From assembly GCF_002892835.1 (NCBI RefSeq), contig NZ_PJMB01000003.1, forward strand, positions 186,001-250,000: a stretch of 64,000 nt of DNA, given 5' to 3'. Source of the DNA: Arthrobacter sp. AFG7.2. Its GTDB lineage: Bacteria > Actinomycetota > Actinomycetes > Actinomycetales > Micrococcaceae. The position numbers were made by a program, and so were the translations under genes. Each line of letters begins with the position of its first letter. Positions within the stretch are counted from its first letter, which is position 1. This document shows, in pieces, positions 9,762-18,519 of the stretch. The notes beneath the pieces are model-generated. The model did not search any database. It was not told the origin of the DNA and saw only the letters and a list, made by a program, of their open reading frames with translations.

Positions 9762-10688
9762 TTATTTCACGGCGCCGAGGGAGAGGCCCTGGACGAGTTT
9801 GTCCTGGGCGGCGAAGCCTGCGAACAGCACCGGCAGGGAGATCACGACGGCGGCGGCGCAGACCTGGGCGAGGAAGAGTCCCTGGCCGGAGACGAAGCCC
9901 GTGAGGAACACCGGCGCCGTGCCGGCGACCACCCCGGTGAGGACGCGGGCCAGGAGCAGTTCGTTCCAGCTGAAGATGAAGCAGATCAGGGCGGTGGCGG
10001 CGATGCCGGGCATGGCTACCGGGGCGATGATTTTGCGGAGGATGAGCAGCAGATTGGCGCCGTCGATCTGGGCTGCTTCGAGCATTTCCTCCGGAACCTC
10101 GGCGAGGAAGGAGCGCATCATCCAGACGGCGATGGGCAGGTTCATGGACGTGTACATCAGGATCAGGAACCAGATGTTGTCCAGGGCGCCCACAGTCCGG
10201 GCGAAGAGGTAGAGCGGCAGGATGGCCGCGACCACCGGCATCATTTTGGTGGAGAGGAAGAAGAACATGACGTCGGTCCACTTCTTCACCGGCCGGATGG
10301 ACAGCGCATACGCGGCCGGGAAGGCCAGGAGCAGCACCAGAATCGTGGACAGGATCGAGGCGGTGGCGGAGTTGATCAGCGACGGCCACGGGCTGACGCC
10401 GGATGTTTCGCCGAAGAACTCCCGGTACGCGTCCAGGGTGAGGTTCGCGGCCAGGGACGGCGGGTTGGTTGCGGCGTCCGTCTCGGAGTGGAATGAGGTA
10501 AGGATCATCCACAGCACGGGGACTGCGAAGAGCAGCGCGAGCAGCCAAGCCGCGATGCCGGCGGCGGTGTTGTTGCGGGTGGGGTCCATGCGTGCCTTGC
10601 CGCGGCGTCGCGGCAGGCGGCCCGGGGTGTTCAGCGCGGTGGGGCCCGGAGGTGTGCTTTGCGGTGCAGCGGGGGTGAGGATGCTCAT
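9762..10688 (-). CDS. polyol ABC transporter permease (MalG-like)
   Basis: A 308-aa inner-membrane permease. The ATG at 10688 overlaps the stop of the other permease by 4 nt (ATGA), which fixes the start; the longer open frame upstream lies inside that gene. There are six predicted helices. The EAA loop facing the ATPase reads EMLEAAQIDGANLLLILRKI. The N-terminal ~45 residues are Pro/Arg-rich and cytoplasmic. It pairs with the 322-aa permease and the binding protein to import a sugar alcohol. No ATPase gene accompanies it, so a shared MsiK-type ATPase encoded elsewhere is expected. Confidence 0.92.
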   Translation of the reverse strand: MSILTPAAPQSTPPGPTALNTPGRLPRRRGKARMDPTRNNTAAGIAAWLLALLFAVPVLWMILTSFHSETDAATNPPSLAANLTLDAYREFFGETSGVSPWPSLINSATASILSTILVLLLAFPAAYALSIRPVKKWTDVMFFFLSTKMMPVVAAILPLYLFARTVGALDNIWFLILMYTSMNLPIAVWMMRSFLAEVPEEMLEAAQIDGANLLLILRKIIAPVAMPGIAATALICFIFSWNELLLARVLTGVVAGTAPVFLTGFVSGQGLFLAQVCAAAVVISLPVLFAGFAAQDKLVQGLSLGAVK

Positions 10689-11653
10689 CGTGCTGCCTCC
10701 TTCTTGAAGAGTGAAAAGACGGTGCGGAGTGCGAACGTAGCCACGATGATGGTGCCGATGACTACGACGACGCCGGCAGCGGATGCCAGGCCGTATTCGT
10801 TGGCGAAGTAAAACGTCTGGTAAATCGCGTAGGGCAGGTTGGCGGTGCCGAGGCCGCCTGCGGTGAGGGTGAAGACGGCGTCGAAGTTCTGCACGATGTA
10901 GATGGCGCCGAGCAGCCCGCCCAGTTCCAGGTACTGGCGCAGGTGCGGCAGCGTCAGGTGGCGGAAGATCCCCAAGGGGGTGGCGCCGTCCATCTGGGCA
11001 GCTTCCACGGTGTCCATGGGCCGGGACTGCAGGCCGGCCAACAGGATAAGCATCATGAACGGCGTCCACTGCCACACCAGGGAGAGGATCACAGCCATCA
11101 TGGGTGCCTGCGAGAGCAGGTCCAGCTGAGGTGCAGCAGCGCTGCTGAACAGGGACCATACCCAGGTGAGGACGCCGTTGATCAGCCCGTAGGTGGGGTT
11201 GAGCAGGGCGTGCTTCCAGATCAGGGCTGCTGCCACGGGAACCACCAGGAACGGTGCGATCAGCAGGGTCCGGGCCAGTCCGCGGCCGATGAACTTCTTG
11301 TCCAGCAGCAGGGCCAGCCCCAGCCCGATGAGCAGGCTGATCAGCACAACGGAGACGGTAAGGAGGATGGTGGTGAAGATGGCCTGGCGCAGGTCAGGAT
11401 CCGTGAGGACGGTGGCGTAGTTCTCCAGGCCGGCAAAGGCGGTCTTGTCCGGGCTAAGGCTGTTCCAGTTCATGAACGAGATGACCAGCGTTGCCACGAA
11501 CGGGAGCTGCGTGACCAGGATGAGGAAGATCAGGGCGGGAAGCAGCGGTGCCCGCCGCGCCCAGGCCAGGGCGCGTTCGCGCGACTTCGCTTCTCGTGAA
11601 GGGGTGGCTGCATTGTGTCCCGGGCGGGAGATGCGCGCCGTTGCGGTAGTCAT
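10685..11653 (-). CDS. polyol ABC transporter permease (MalF-like)
   Basis: A 322-aa permease with six helices and the EAA motif VEAAQMDGATPLGIFRHLTLP. The N-terminus is basic (KSRERALAWARR). It sits between the binding protein (20 nt upstream) and the second permease (4-nt overlap). It forms the heterodimeric channel of a CUT1-type importer. By family resemblance of the accompanying binding protein and enzymes, sorbitol or mannitol is the best substrate guess. Confidence 0.92.
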   Translation of the reverse strand: MTTATARISRPGHNAATPSREAKSRERALAWARRAPLLPALIFLILVTQLPFVATLVISFMNWNSLSPDKTAFAGLENYATVLTDPDLRQAIFTTILLTVSVVLISLLIGLGLALLLDKKFIGRGLARTLLIAPFLVVPVAAALIWKHALLNPTYGLINGVLTWVWSLFSSAAAPQLDLLSQAPMMAVILSLVWQWTPFMMLILLAGLQSRPMDTVEAAQMDGATPLGIFRHLTLPHLRQYLELGGLLGAIYIVQNFDAVFTLTAGGLGTANLPYAIYQTFYFANEYGLASAAGVVVVIGTIIVATFALRTVFSLFKKEAAR

Positions 11654-11673
11654 GATGTTCTCCTGCGGTTCGG

Positions 11674-13026
11674 TTAAGGCTGCTTGTACTTGTCGCCGAC
11701 CTTTTGGGCGGCTTCCTGGCCCTTGGCCAGCGCGTCGGCCACGTTGCCCTGGCCGGCGATGGCGGAGCTGACGCCCTGGGAGACGTTGGTGCCTAGGGCG
11801 GCGAATTCGGGGATGCCCACGAATTGGATGCCGACGGCGGGGCGCTCCTGTGCGCCGGGGTTCTTCGGGTCGGCGTTCTCGATGGCGAAGCGTTCGGCTT
11901 CGAAGAACGGGGCGGCCTTCTGGAATTCGGGGTTCTCGTAGGTGGAGATGCGTTTTCCGGACGGGACCTTGGCCCAGCCGAGCTCGGAGGCAACCAGTTC
12001 CTCATAGTCCTTGGAGCTGGCCCAGGCAATGAACTTCTCGGCGGCGTCCTGCTTCTTGGACGCCGCCTGCATGGCCCAGGACCAGGTCCACAACCAGCCG
12101 GAAGAGGCTGTCTCCTTCACCGGTGCCTGGGCGTAGCCGATCTTCCCCTTGACCGGGGAGTCCTCGGCTTCCAGTGCGCCAGCCGCAGACGTTGCGTCGT
12201 ACCACATGGCAACTTTGCTCTGGCCCATGTTGTTCAGGCACTCGGTAAAGCCTGCCTGAGCGGCGCCTGCTTCACCATGCTCGCGGACCAGCTTGGTGTA
12301 GAACTTAACCGCTTCGGTGAATTCCGGGGAGTTGACCTGGGCGTTCCAGTCCTTGTCGAACCAGGTTCCGCCGAAGGTGTTCACCACGGTGGTCAGCGGT
12401 GCGAAGACCTGGCCCCAGCCTGGCTGGCCGCGGAGGCAGATGCCCTTCATCCCCGGTTCCGCGCCGTCGGCCTGGGCTGCAATCTCGGCCACCTCGTCCC
12501 AGGTGGGCTTCGCCGGCATGGTCAGGCCTTTGGCTTCCAGGATGTCCTTGCGGTACATCAGGAAGGAGGACTCGCCGTAGAAGGGTTCGCCGTAGAGCTT
12601 GCCGTCCTCGCCGGTGAGGGACGCTGTGTAGGCGGGCAGGATGTCGTCCTGGTCAAAGTCAGGATCTTTGGCCACGTCGTCCAGGGGTGCGAGCCAGCCG
12701 TTGGCCGAGTAGAAGGGGATTTCGTAGTTGGAGAGCGAGGCGACGTCGTACTGGCCGGCCTGGCTGGAAAACTCCTGGCTGATCTTGGCGCGGACGTCGT
12801 TCTCGGGAAGGATCGTGTAGTTGACCCTGATCCCGGTTTCCTTGGTGAAGTTCTCTGCGGTGAGCCGCTGCAGGTCCTCCATCTGGGGGTTGTTGACCAT
12901 CAGGACGCTGATGCTGTTAGGGTCTCCGGCGGAGTTGCCGCCGCCGGCTCCTGCACAGGCCGAGGCACTCAGCGCGATACATAAAGCGCCGGCGGCCAGG
13001 GTCGCAGCACGCATTTTTGGGCGCAT
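11674..13026 (-). CDS. polyol-binding lipoprotein of ABC importer (SmoE-like)
   Basis: A 450-aa extracellular solute-binding protein. The signal peptide has a lipobox-like ALSASACAG, so it is anchored by a lipidated Cys at about residue 24. Segments such as GQYDVASLSNYEIPFYSANGW and the YGEPFYGESSFLMYRKDIL region resemble sorbitol/mannitol-binding proteins. It is the first gene of a five-gene operon (binding protein, two permeases, dehydrogenase, kinase) and is divergent from an AraC regulator. Its role is capture of the polyol at the outer face of the membrane. Confidence 0.92.
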   Translation of the reverse strand: MRPKMRAATLAAGALCIALSASACAGAGGGNSAGDPNSISVLMVNNPQMEDLQRLTAENFTKETGIRVNYTILPENDVRAKISQEFSSQAGQYDVASLSNYEIPFYSANGWLAPLDDVAKDPDFDQDDILPAYTASLTGEDGKLYGEPFYGESSFLMYRKDILEAKGLTMPAKPTWDEVAEIAAQADGAEPGMKGICLRGQPGWGQVFAPLTTVVNTFGGTWFDKDWNAQVNSPEFTEAVKFYTKLVREHGEAGAAQAGFTECLNNMGQSKVAMWYDATSAAGALEAEDSPVKGKIGYAQAPVKETASSGWLWTWSWAMQAASKKQDAAEKFIAWASSKDYEELVASELGWAKVPSGKRISTYENPEFQKAAPFFEAERFAIENADPKNPGAQERPAVGIQFVGIPEFAALGTNVSQGVSSAIAGQGNVADALAKGQEAAQKVGDKYKQP

Positions 13027-13304
13027 TAAGGACTCCTTTGTTCTCTTGGGGGATGCACAGTCGCCACACCTCGACTGCCATGTCGGGGTGCTGGACCGGG
13101 GCGGGGGATGTGACCGGAATGTCCCGGTGCCCCTCGCTGGTGTTCTTCAAGATTAGGCGCGAGGTATAGGTCACAACTAGCGTCCTGGTTGCCACTTTCT
13201 GATACTTATTTTCCTGACCGGCAGTGCCGGGCAGGCGCTACTCTGGGACCAGAACGCTGCCCCTCTGTCCAAAGTTCATAAATCGGCCCAACCACTGGAG
13301 CGCC
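13027..13304. promoter_or_regulatory. divergent promoter region of polyol operon and AraC gene
   Basis: A 278-bp non-coding gap between the operon start (13026, minus) and the AraC gene (plus). It holds small GC inverted repeats: ACCGG-6-CCGGT near 13110, and CCGGC-agt-GCCGG at 13218-13230. The stretch 13150-13215 is AT-richer and the most promoter-like. AraC operators are expected here, but I cannot define their sequence. Confidence 0.45.
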
Positions 13305-14231
13305 ATGATGACTGCCTCGGATACTGCTGACGGAGCCACCGCCAGGCTTGCCGAACGCCTGCTGGGGATGCGGGCCAACCGGGAGGTCATCCCGCCTGAC
13401 CCCAACCACTCTGTCCGGTGGCACCAGCACAGCTATCCCAGTCCCGTGGCACGCTGGAACTACCATCCCGAGTACGAGATCCACCTCATCCGCAAGGGCA
13501 CCGGAAAGTTCATTGTCGGTGACCATATCGGCACCTTCGAGGCCGGCCACGTTGCCCTGGTGGGTTCCGGACTTCCGCACGACTGGGTCAGTGACCTTGA
13601 GCCGGGTGAGGTCCTGGAGAACCGGGACGCCGTGATCCAGTTCGACGGGAAATGGGTGGAGCAAACTGCCGCCCTTGTCCCCGAGATGGTCGAGGTGAAG
13701 CCGCTGCTGGAGCAGTCCCAGCGGGGCATCGAGTTCCTGGGCTGGTCGGCTGAGGCGGCGGCAGCAGCGATCGAGGCCATGGGCGCCAGCACCGGACTGG
13801 TGCGCCTCCAGCACCTATTTACGCTGTTCGGCATCCTGGTCCGCGCCCCTGAAGAGGACCGGCGTTACCTGGCTGAGGAATGGTTCCGGCCGCAGCTGGA
13901 CGGCCAGGCGGCCGCCGTCGTCGACCTCGTTTTGGAGTATGTTTTCAGCAACCATGCCGGCAGCGTGAAAATGTCCGAGGCGGCGGCCCTGGTAGGCATG
14001 CAGGAAGCCTCCTTCTCGAAGTACTTCAAACGCGCTACCGGGCAGAACTTCAGCGACCTGGTCCGTAAGCTGCGACTGGCCCACGCACGGCGCCTGCTGG
14101 AACGCAGCAACAAACCAATCTCCGACATCTGCTACGAGGTGGGCTTCTCCAACCTGTCCAACTTCAACAGGCACTTCCTGAACGACGCCGGGGAAACTCC
14201 GCGGCAATTCCGGCAGCGGGTCAGCGGCTGA
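13305..14231 (+). CDS. AraC-family regulator of the polyol operon
   Basis: About 308 aa, starting at the tandem ATGs at 13305/13308 behind GGAG (13297-13300). The open frame further upstream has no ribosome site. The N-terminal half is a cupin-like sensor (HPEYEIHLIRKGTGKFIVGD, residues ~45-110). The C-terminal ~100 residues carry two HTH motifs, ending in the AraC signature ISDICYEVGFSNLSNFNRHF. It is divergent from the polyol importer operon, so it is likely its ligand-responsive activator or repressor. Confidence 0.92.
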   Translation: MMTASDTADGATARLAERLLGMRANREVIPPDPNHSVRWHQHSYPSPVARWNYHPEYEIHLIRKGTGKFIVGDHIGTFEAGHVALVGSGLPHDWVSDLEPGEVLENRDAVIQFDGKWVEQTAALVPEMVEVKPLLEQSQRGIEFLGWSAEAAAAAIEAMGASTGLVRLQHLFTLFGILVRAPEEDRRYLAEEWFRPQLDGQAAAVVDLVLEYVFSNHAGSVKMSEAAALVGMQEASFSKYFKRATGQNFSDLVRKLRLAHARRLLERSNKPISDICYEVGFSNLSNFNRHFLNDAGETPRQFRQRVSG

Positions 14232-14267
14232 CTGTCCCGGAATGATGCCGTGTAGGGCAAGCGCGTT

Positions 14268-14296
14268 TTGACAGGTATACCCCATGGGGGTATAAA
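14268..14296 (+). promoter_or_regulatory. near-consensus sigma-70 promoter for the DHA2 exporter
   Basis: TTGACA (14268-14273) is separated by exactly 17 bp from TATAAA (14291-14296). This is a perfect -35 and a one-mismatch -10 at ideal spacing. It is the strongest promoter I can recognise in the window, and it drives the MFS gene starting at 14364. Confidence 0.85.
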
Positions 14297-14327
14297 AGTT
14301 CTTGAGATACATACCCCATAGGGGTAT
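14276..14327. promoter_or_regulatory. two palindromic operators flanking the start site
   Basis: Operator 1, TATACCCCATGGGGGTATA (14276-14294), fills the promoter spacer and overlaps the -10. Operator 2, ATACCCCATAGGGGTAT (14311-14327), has perfect 7-bp arms and lies just past the expected start site. Centres are about 34 bp apart. The TACCCC/GGGGTA arms resemble CsoR/RcnR-family sites. No such repressor gene is adjacent, so the cognate regulator is unknown. Confidence 0.75.
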
Positions 14328-14363
14328 CAGCTGCCCCTTTTGGGCGAGAGTCAAGGAGAACTG

Positions 14364-15857
14364 ATGTCAAAGGCAGTCGCCGCTCACGAGGCCACAGGGT
14401 TAGGGCAATCTGCGGGACGCCGCCTGGGCATCGCTCTTCTCGTTATTGCGACCGCCCAGCTGATGCTGGTGCTGGATGATTCCATTGCCAACATCGCCCT
14501 GCCGACCATCCAGAACGAACTTGGCATCCCGGCCGCAACGCTGCCGTGGGTGATCAACGCCTACATCCTCGCCTTCGGCGGGCTGTTGATCTTTGGCGGG
14601 CGGATCGGGGACCTGATGGGCCGCCGTCGGATTCTCCAGCTCGGCATCCTGCTGTTCACCATTGCCTCACTGGCGGCAGGCTTGGCGCCGACCGGTCCGG
14701 CGCTGATCGCGGGACGCGCCCTTCAAGGCATCGGCGCGGCCCTGGTTGCACCCAACGCGCTGGCACTGATCGCCACAACGTTCCCTGCCGGCGAAGCCCG
14801 CAACAAAGCCCTTGCCATCTACGGAGCCATGTCAGGGCTGGGCATCACCGTCGGTCTACTGCTGGGCGGAGTCCTCACCGGCACGCTTGGCTGGAGGTGG
14901 GTATTCTTCATCAACGTGCCCATCGGGCTGGCCCTGCTGGCGGGAAGCCGCATCCTTGTTGACGCCCAGCGGCATCGCGGACGGCTGGACCTTGCCGGTG
15001 CGCTGACGGGAACCGGAGGCCTCACCGCCGTCGTCTTTGCTATCATCCGCGGCGGTGAACACGGCTGGACCGATGCCCTCACTGTGGCCTCCTTCGCCCT
15101 GGCAGCTGTCCTGATACCTGTCTTCATCGGGCTGCAGTCCCGCAGCAAGGACCCCCTCCTGCCGCTGCGTCTGTTCCGGGACCGGAACCGCTCCGGCTCC
15201 TATGTAGCGATGCTCCTGGTGTCCTTCGGCCCGATGGGCGCCTTCTACCTGCTCACCCTGTTCATGCAGCACATCCTCGGCTACAACCCGATCCAGACCG
15301 GCCTCGCCTGGCTTCCGTTCGGCATCGGAATCGTGCTGGGCGCTGGTGTGGCGTCCAAACTCGTCGTCCGCTTCGCCCCCCGCATCATCTCCACAACCGG
15401 GATGCTGATTGCGAGCGCCGCGATGTTCTGGTTTTCCACCGTCAACAGCGGCACGACCTATCTCGCGCTGCTGCCGGGCACCTTCGCTTTGGCCTTTGGC
15501 TTCGCCCTTAGTTTCATTCCGCTGACCCTCACCGCGGTAAACAGGGTTGAAGCCCAGGACTCCGGCATCGCGTCAGCGCTGCTGAACTCTGCCCAGCAGA
15601 TCGGTGTGGCCCTCGGCATTGCGGTGCTCTCCACCATCTCGGTAAGCATCACAGAATCCAGCTTCCCCGGAGCATTAACGGCGCTCTACGTGTCCCGCGG
15701 TTCAGGGGACGGCGCAGCAACCGCGGCGGCCAGTGCGGCGTTGACCAGCGGCTATGCCACAGCGCTTTTCATCGCAGCCGTGCTCCTGGCGCTCTCCGCA
15801 TTGATCACCGCTCTGGTCATCAACGCCGGCCCCCAAAAGGAAACCACCCAACGATAG
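14364..15857 (+). CDS. DHA2-family MFS exporter (14 TM)
   Basis: A 497-aa transporter. The ATG at 14364 follows AAGGAGAA; an earlier TTG in frame is not preferred. Motif D1 (LMLVLDDSIANIALPTIQ) and motif A (GGRIGDLMGRRR) are clear. The length and hydrophobic pattern fit the 14-helix DHA2 group of proton-coupled multidrug exporters. It is transcribed alone from a strong promoter masked by two palindromes, so expression is probably kept off until an inducer arrives. The substrate is unknown. Confidence 0.92.
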   Translation: MSKAVAAHEATGLGQSAGRRLGIALLVIATAQLMLVLDDSIANIALPTIQNELGIPAATLPWVINAYILAFGGLLIFGGRIGDLMGRRRILQLGILLFTIASLAAGLAPTGPALIAGRALQGIGAALVAPNALALIATTFPAGEARNKALAIYGAMSGLGITVGLLLGGVLTGTLGWRWVFFINVPIGLALLAGSRILVDAQRHRGRLDLAGALTGTGGLTAVVFAIIRGGEHGWTDALTVASFALAAVLIPVFIGLQSRSKDPLLPLRLFRDRNRSGSYVAMLLVSFGPMGAFYLLTLFMQHILGYNPIQTGLAWLPFGIGIVLGAGVASKLVVRFAPRIISTTGMLIASAAMFWFSTVNSGTTYLALLPGTFALAFGFALSFIPLTLTAVNRVEAQDSGIASALLNSAQQIGVALGIAVLSTISVSITESSFPGALTALYVSRGSGDGAATAAASAALTSGYATALFIAAVLLALSALITALVINAGPQKETTQR

Positions 15858-15982
15858 CCCGCCAGCTGGATCCAGCGTCAGGTGCTGTTTCCTCCTCGGC
15901 ACAGGCAGCAAGGGACGCTGCGGCATGAAGATGGAACGGCCGGGGGTAGTGCCTTTACAGGAGGTGCGCCGCCAGGAGAAGA

Positions 15983-16019
15983 AAAGCAGCCTCTCCGGTA
16001 AGTCCGGTCGGGCTGCTTT
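15983..16019. terminator. bidirectional terminator-like hairpin
   Basis: The stem AAAGCAGCC (15983-15991) pairs with GGCTGCTTT (16011-16019) across a 19-nt loop that can pair further. It lies between the convergent DHA2 and DMT genes. The A/T ends of the stem provide a short U-run in either direction. Confidence 0.7.
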
Positions 16020-16049
16020 GCTCCATTGTCCCGTTAAGGGCTATATCCA

Positions 16050-17015
16050 CTATGCAGTCGGAGCCCGGATCTCCTCAGGTTCATGGGTGGCAGCCGGGGC
16101 GCCAAGCGGAGCCTTAAGTTCCAGGCGCTGCCCCCACATGGTGCCAGCCAGGACCAGCACAACGCCGAAGATTCCAATGGGACCCAAAACGTCGCCGGCT
16201 AGCGTAACGCCGATGACTGCCGCCCAGACCGGCTCGGTTCCTAGCAGGAGACTCACTCTGGTCGGGGAAGTCTTGCGAACCGCCCACATCTGAATAAAGA
16301 ACGGGAAAACGGTGCACACGATCACGAGGTATGCCATCTGGAGCGCTGCAGACCAATTCATGCCCGCGGCATAAGACGAGACCGGCCTGCCCCAGAGACT
16401 GGACATGATCAGGAACACCAGCGCACAAGTCGCCATTTGCACGAAGGTCAGGTTAAGAGAATCAACGCTGCGTCCTGCCGAGAGCCTGTGCATCCCTGTC
16501 ACGTGGACCGCCCGCGCCGCTGCGGCCATCAGGATCAGCAGATCTCCAAATCCGAAGGAGGCCGCGGCACCGCCCGTGGCGAGGAAGTAGACCCCAACAA
16601 CCGCGATCAGCGCGGCCAGGTAAAACAGGCGGTTGAGCTTCCGCTTTCCGACGACGGTTTCCAGTACTGGGGTCATTACGATGGTGAGGCTGATAATGAG
16701 CCCGGCATTGGTGGCACTGGTTGCGGCAATGCCGAAGGTTTCAAAGGTAAAAACGGTCGACAGCAGCAGGCCAAGAAGACAGCCGATCGCTGCCTCCGCC
16801 TTCTGTAGCCGCTTGCGCATCAAGACGAGAATCAGGCCGAGTGCGGCGGCGGTCAGTGTCATTCTGACGCCAAGAACCGCCAGTACGGTGTCCTGGCTGA
16901 CCAGTTCCTTGGCGACCCAGTAAGTTGAGCCCCACGCCACAGCAACGGCAAGCAGCAAGGCATCGACAACCGGTGCCCGCCTCACCGTTGCCCGCCTGGG
17001 AGCTGACTCAGACAC
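16050..17015 (-). CDS. DMT-superfamily (EamA) transporter
   Basis: A 321-aa membrane protein with ten predicted helices in two EamA repeats: VAVAWGSTYWVAKELV near the start of repeat 1, and GTEPVWAAVIGVTLAGDVLGP in the last quarter. It starts at a GTG (17015) with only a weak ribosome site. It is convergent with the DHA2 exporter and not in an operon. EamA proteins export or exchange metabolites such as amino acids; the substrate is not readable. Confidence 0.88.
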   Translation of the reverse strand: MSESAPRRATVRRAPVVDALLLAVAVAWGSTYWVAKELVSQDTVLAVLGVRMTLTAAALGLILVLMRKRLQKAEAAIGCLLGLLLSTVFTFETFGIAATSATNAGLIISLTIVMTPVLETVVGKRKLNRLFYLAALIAVVGVYFLATGGAAASFGFGDLLILMAAAARAVHVTGMHRLSAGRSVDSLNLTFVQMATCALVFLIMSSLWGRPVSSYAAGMNWSAALQMAYLVIVCTVFPFFIQMWAVRKTSPTRVSLLLGTEPVWAAVIGVTLAGDVLGPIGIFGVVLVLAGTMWGQRLELKAPLGAPAATHEPEEIRAPTA

Positions 17016-17313
17016 TTCTCAGCCCAGGCAAAGCCAATTCCTCAGCACGCATGGCAAGGCCTTTCTTTTTGGTAAGCACAAATTCCGTTTCCCAAGCTTC
17101 ACGGTCACGAAGGGAGAGCATCCGGGGCGTGAATGCTCACTGTATCGACTGAACAGCAGGTAACTGCATTTGCTTCCGGCATCGCACGGGACATGTGGTT
17201 GCTGTGCCGTGTTGCCAGTTCGATCCGGATTTTGCGCGTGGTGTATCTGTCCTCTTTCATGGCTGCAGCCCGGTGGTAGTAGTAGGTGCTTGCAGACAGG
17301 ACCGCCTCTTACT
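17016..17313. other. intergenic, no supported gene
   Basis: About 300 bp between the DMT gene start and the 3' end of the flavin monooxygenase gene. A 37-codon minus-strand frame (17121-17008) overlaps the DMT start and ends in a plausible-looking Leu/Glu-rich peptide, but it has no ribosome site. I see no terminator hairpin of note. Confidence 0.4.
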
Positions 17314-18423
17314 TCACAGCCCGCCGTTCAACGCGAGGTCGGCCTCATGGCGCCTGGTCCCGGCGGGCATGCCATAGTGATCCGCTATCAGTTCCACCGT
17401 GCGTGCCTGGGCGCGGCGCGTATATCCCTGGACAACCAGCATCACCTCATCGACGCCCGTCTGGTAGTGAAGCTCCTCCAAGCCGGAAGCTACCTCGGCG
17501 GCCGTTCCGTGAAGCGCCCGGTCGGTGTATTCCTCAATGATCTGCCGCTCCTGGTACGTGCCCTGGAAGGCTTCCACTTCCTCGGGAGGAAGCAGTGAAA
17601 AGGGCTTGCGCTGGAACATCCGCAACATTGCCATAGCGGTGGAAGACGACTGACGACGGGCCTCTGCGGGATCCTCGTCTGCAATCGCCCCTACGCTCAC
17701 CAGGCTGTACGGTTCGTCAAGATAGCGCGACGGGCGGAAGTTCTCGCGATAAATCCGCAGGGCATTGAGCACATCGGCACTGCCGAACTGCAGGGCAAAG
17801 GCATAGGGCCGGCCAAAGCTGGCGGCAACCTGCGCGGAGTAGATCGATGATCCCAGAATCCAGATATCAGCGCTTGTCTCCGGCTGCGGGACCCGGTTCT
17901 GCTCGGCCTGCCAGGGGCCCGGCACCGCGTGCACGTGACTGTAAGGATGGCCCTGCGGGAAGTCGCTATTTAGGAAACCCAGCAGTTCCGTGATTTGTTC
18001 GGGAAACTCGTCGTTCGCGGCATGGTGGCGGCGCAGGGCCGAAGCAGTTGCCCCGTCCGTGCCGGGAGCCCGCCCAAGCCCCAGATCAATCCGGCCAGGG
18101 GCCAGCGCGTCGAGCATGCCGATCTGTTCGGCGATGACCAGGGGCACGTGGTTGGGCAACATGATGCCGCCCGCTCCGAGCCTGATGCGCTCGGTCTCGC
18201 CGGTAAGCCGGGCCACCATGAGATGCGGGGCGGGTATGGAGGCGCCCGGCATTGCATGGTGTTCCGACATCCAGAACCGCTGGAAGCCGCGACGGTCAGC
18301 CAGCTTTGCAAGGGCGATGATCTCGTCGAAGGTTTCCTGAGCTGAGTAGCCAACCCCGGTGATGGCGTTGTCGAGTACCGACAGGACGAACGGGGCGGTG
18401 CCGGAAGAGTGCGGACTGCTCAT
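17314..18423 (-). CDS. LLM-class flavin-dependent monooxygenase (luciferase-like)
   Basis: A 369-aa protein of the bacterial luciferase fold. The ATG at 18423 is preferred because GAGAGG lies seven bases upstream. Characteristic segments: RFWMSEHHAMPGASIPAPH (residues ~40-60), RIRLGAGGIMLPNHVPLVIAEQ and the GRIDLGLGRAPGTDG block. These enzymes use reduced flavin from a partner reductase to oxidise small substrates. It is divergent from the CGNR-type regulator at 18520, and repeated GTGATA half-sites lie between them, so local control by that protein is likely. Confidence 0.9.
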   Translation of the reverse strand: MSSPHSSGTAPFVLSVLDNAITGVGYSAQETFDEIIALAKLADRRGFQRFWMSEHHAMPGASIPAPHLMVARLTGETERIRLGAGGIMLPNHVPLVIAEQIGMLDALAPGRIDLGLGRAPGTDGATASALRRHHAANDEFPEQITELLGFLNSDFPQGHPYSHVHAVPGPWQAEQNRVPQPETSADIWILGSSIYSAQVAASFGRPYAFALQFGSADVLNALRIYRENFRPSRYLDEPYSLVSVGAIADEDPAEARRQSSSTAMAMLRMFQRKPFSLLPPEEVEAFQGTYQERQIIEEYTDRALHGTAAEVASGLEELHYQTGVDEVMLVVQGYTRRAQARTVELIADHYGMPAGTRRHEADLALNGGL

Positions 18424-18463
18424 GAAAAAACCTCTCAAATCACGGGAAAAGACAAACTTTGGC

Positions 18464-18516
18464 GTGATAGTTACCTTACGCCGCTATCACGGCAAACTGC
18501 AAGTGATACCGTGATA
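18464..18516. promoter_or_regulatory. cluster of GTGATA half-sites between monooxygenase and CGNR gene
   Basis: GTGATAG (18464-18470) and CTATCAC (18484-18490) form a 27-bp interrupted palindrome. Two further direct GTGATA half-sites follow at 18503-18508 and 18511-18516, next to the regulator start. The arrangement suits cooperative binding of the divergent regulator and control of both genes. Confidence 0.65.
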
Positions 18517-18519
18517 AGC

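Noticed and set aside
10689..11159. Upstream extension of the MalG-like polyol permease frame (465 aa in total)
   Set aside because: It overlaps the other permease gene, has no permease-like sequence, and the ATGA overlap at 10685-10688 gives a clear start.
17008..17121. 37-codon minus-strand frame ahead of the DMT transporter
   Set aside because: The peptide looks plausible, but there is no ribosome site, it overlaps the transporter start, and I recognise no family. It could be a gene remnant.
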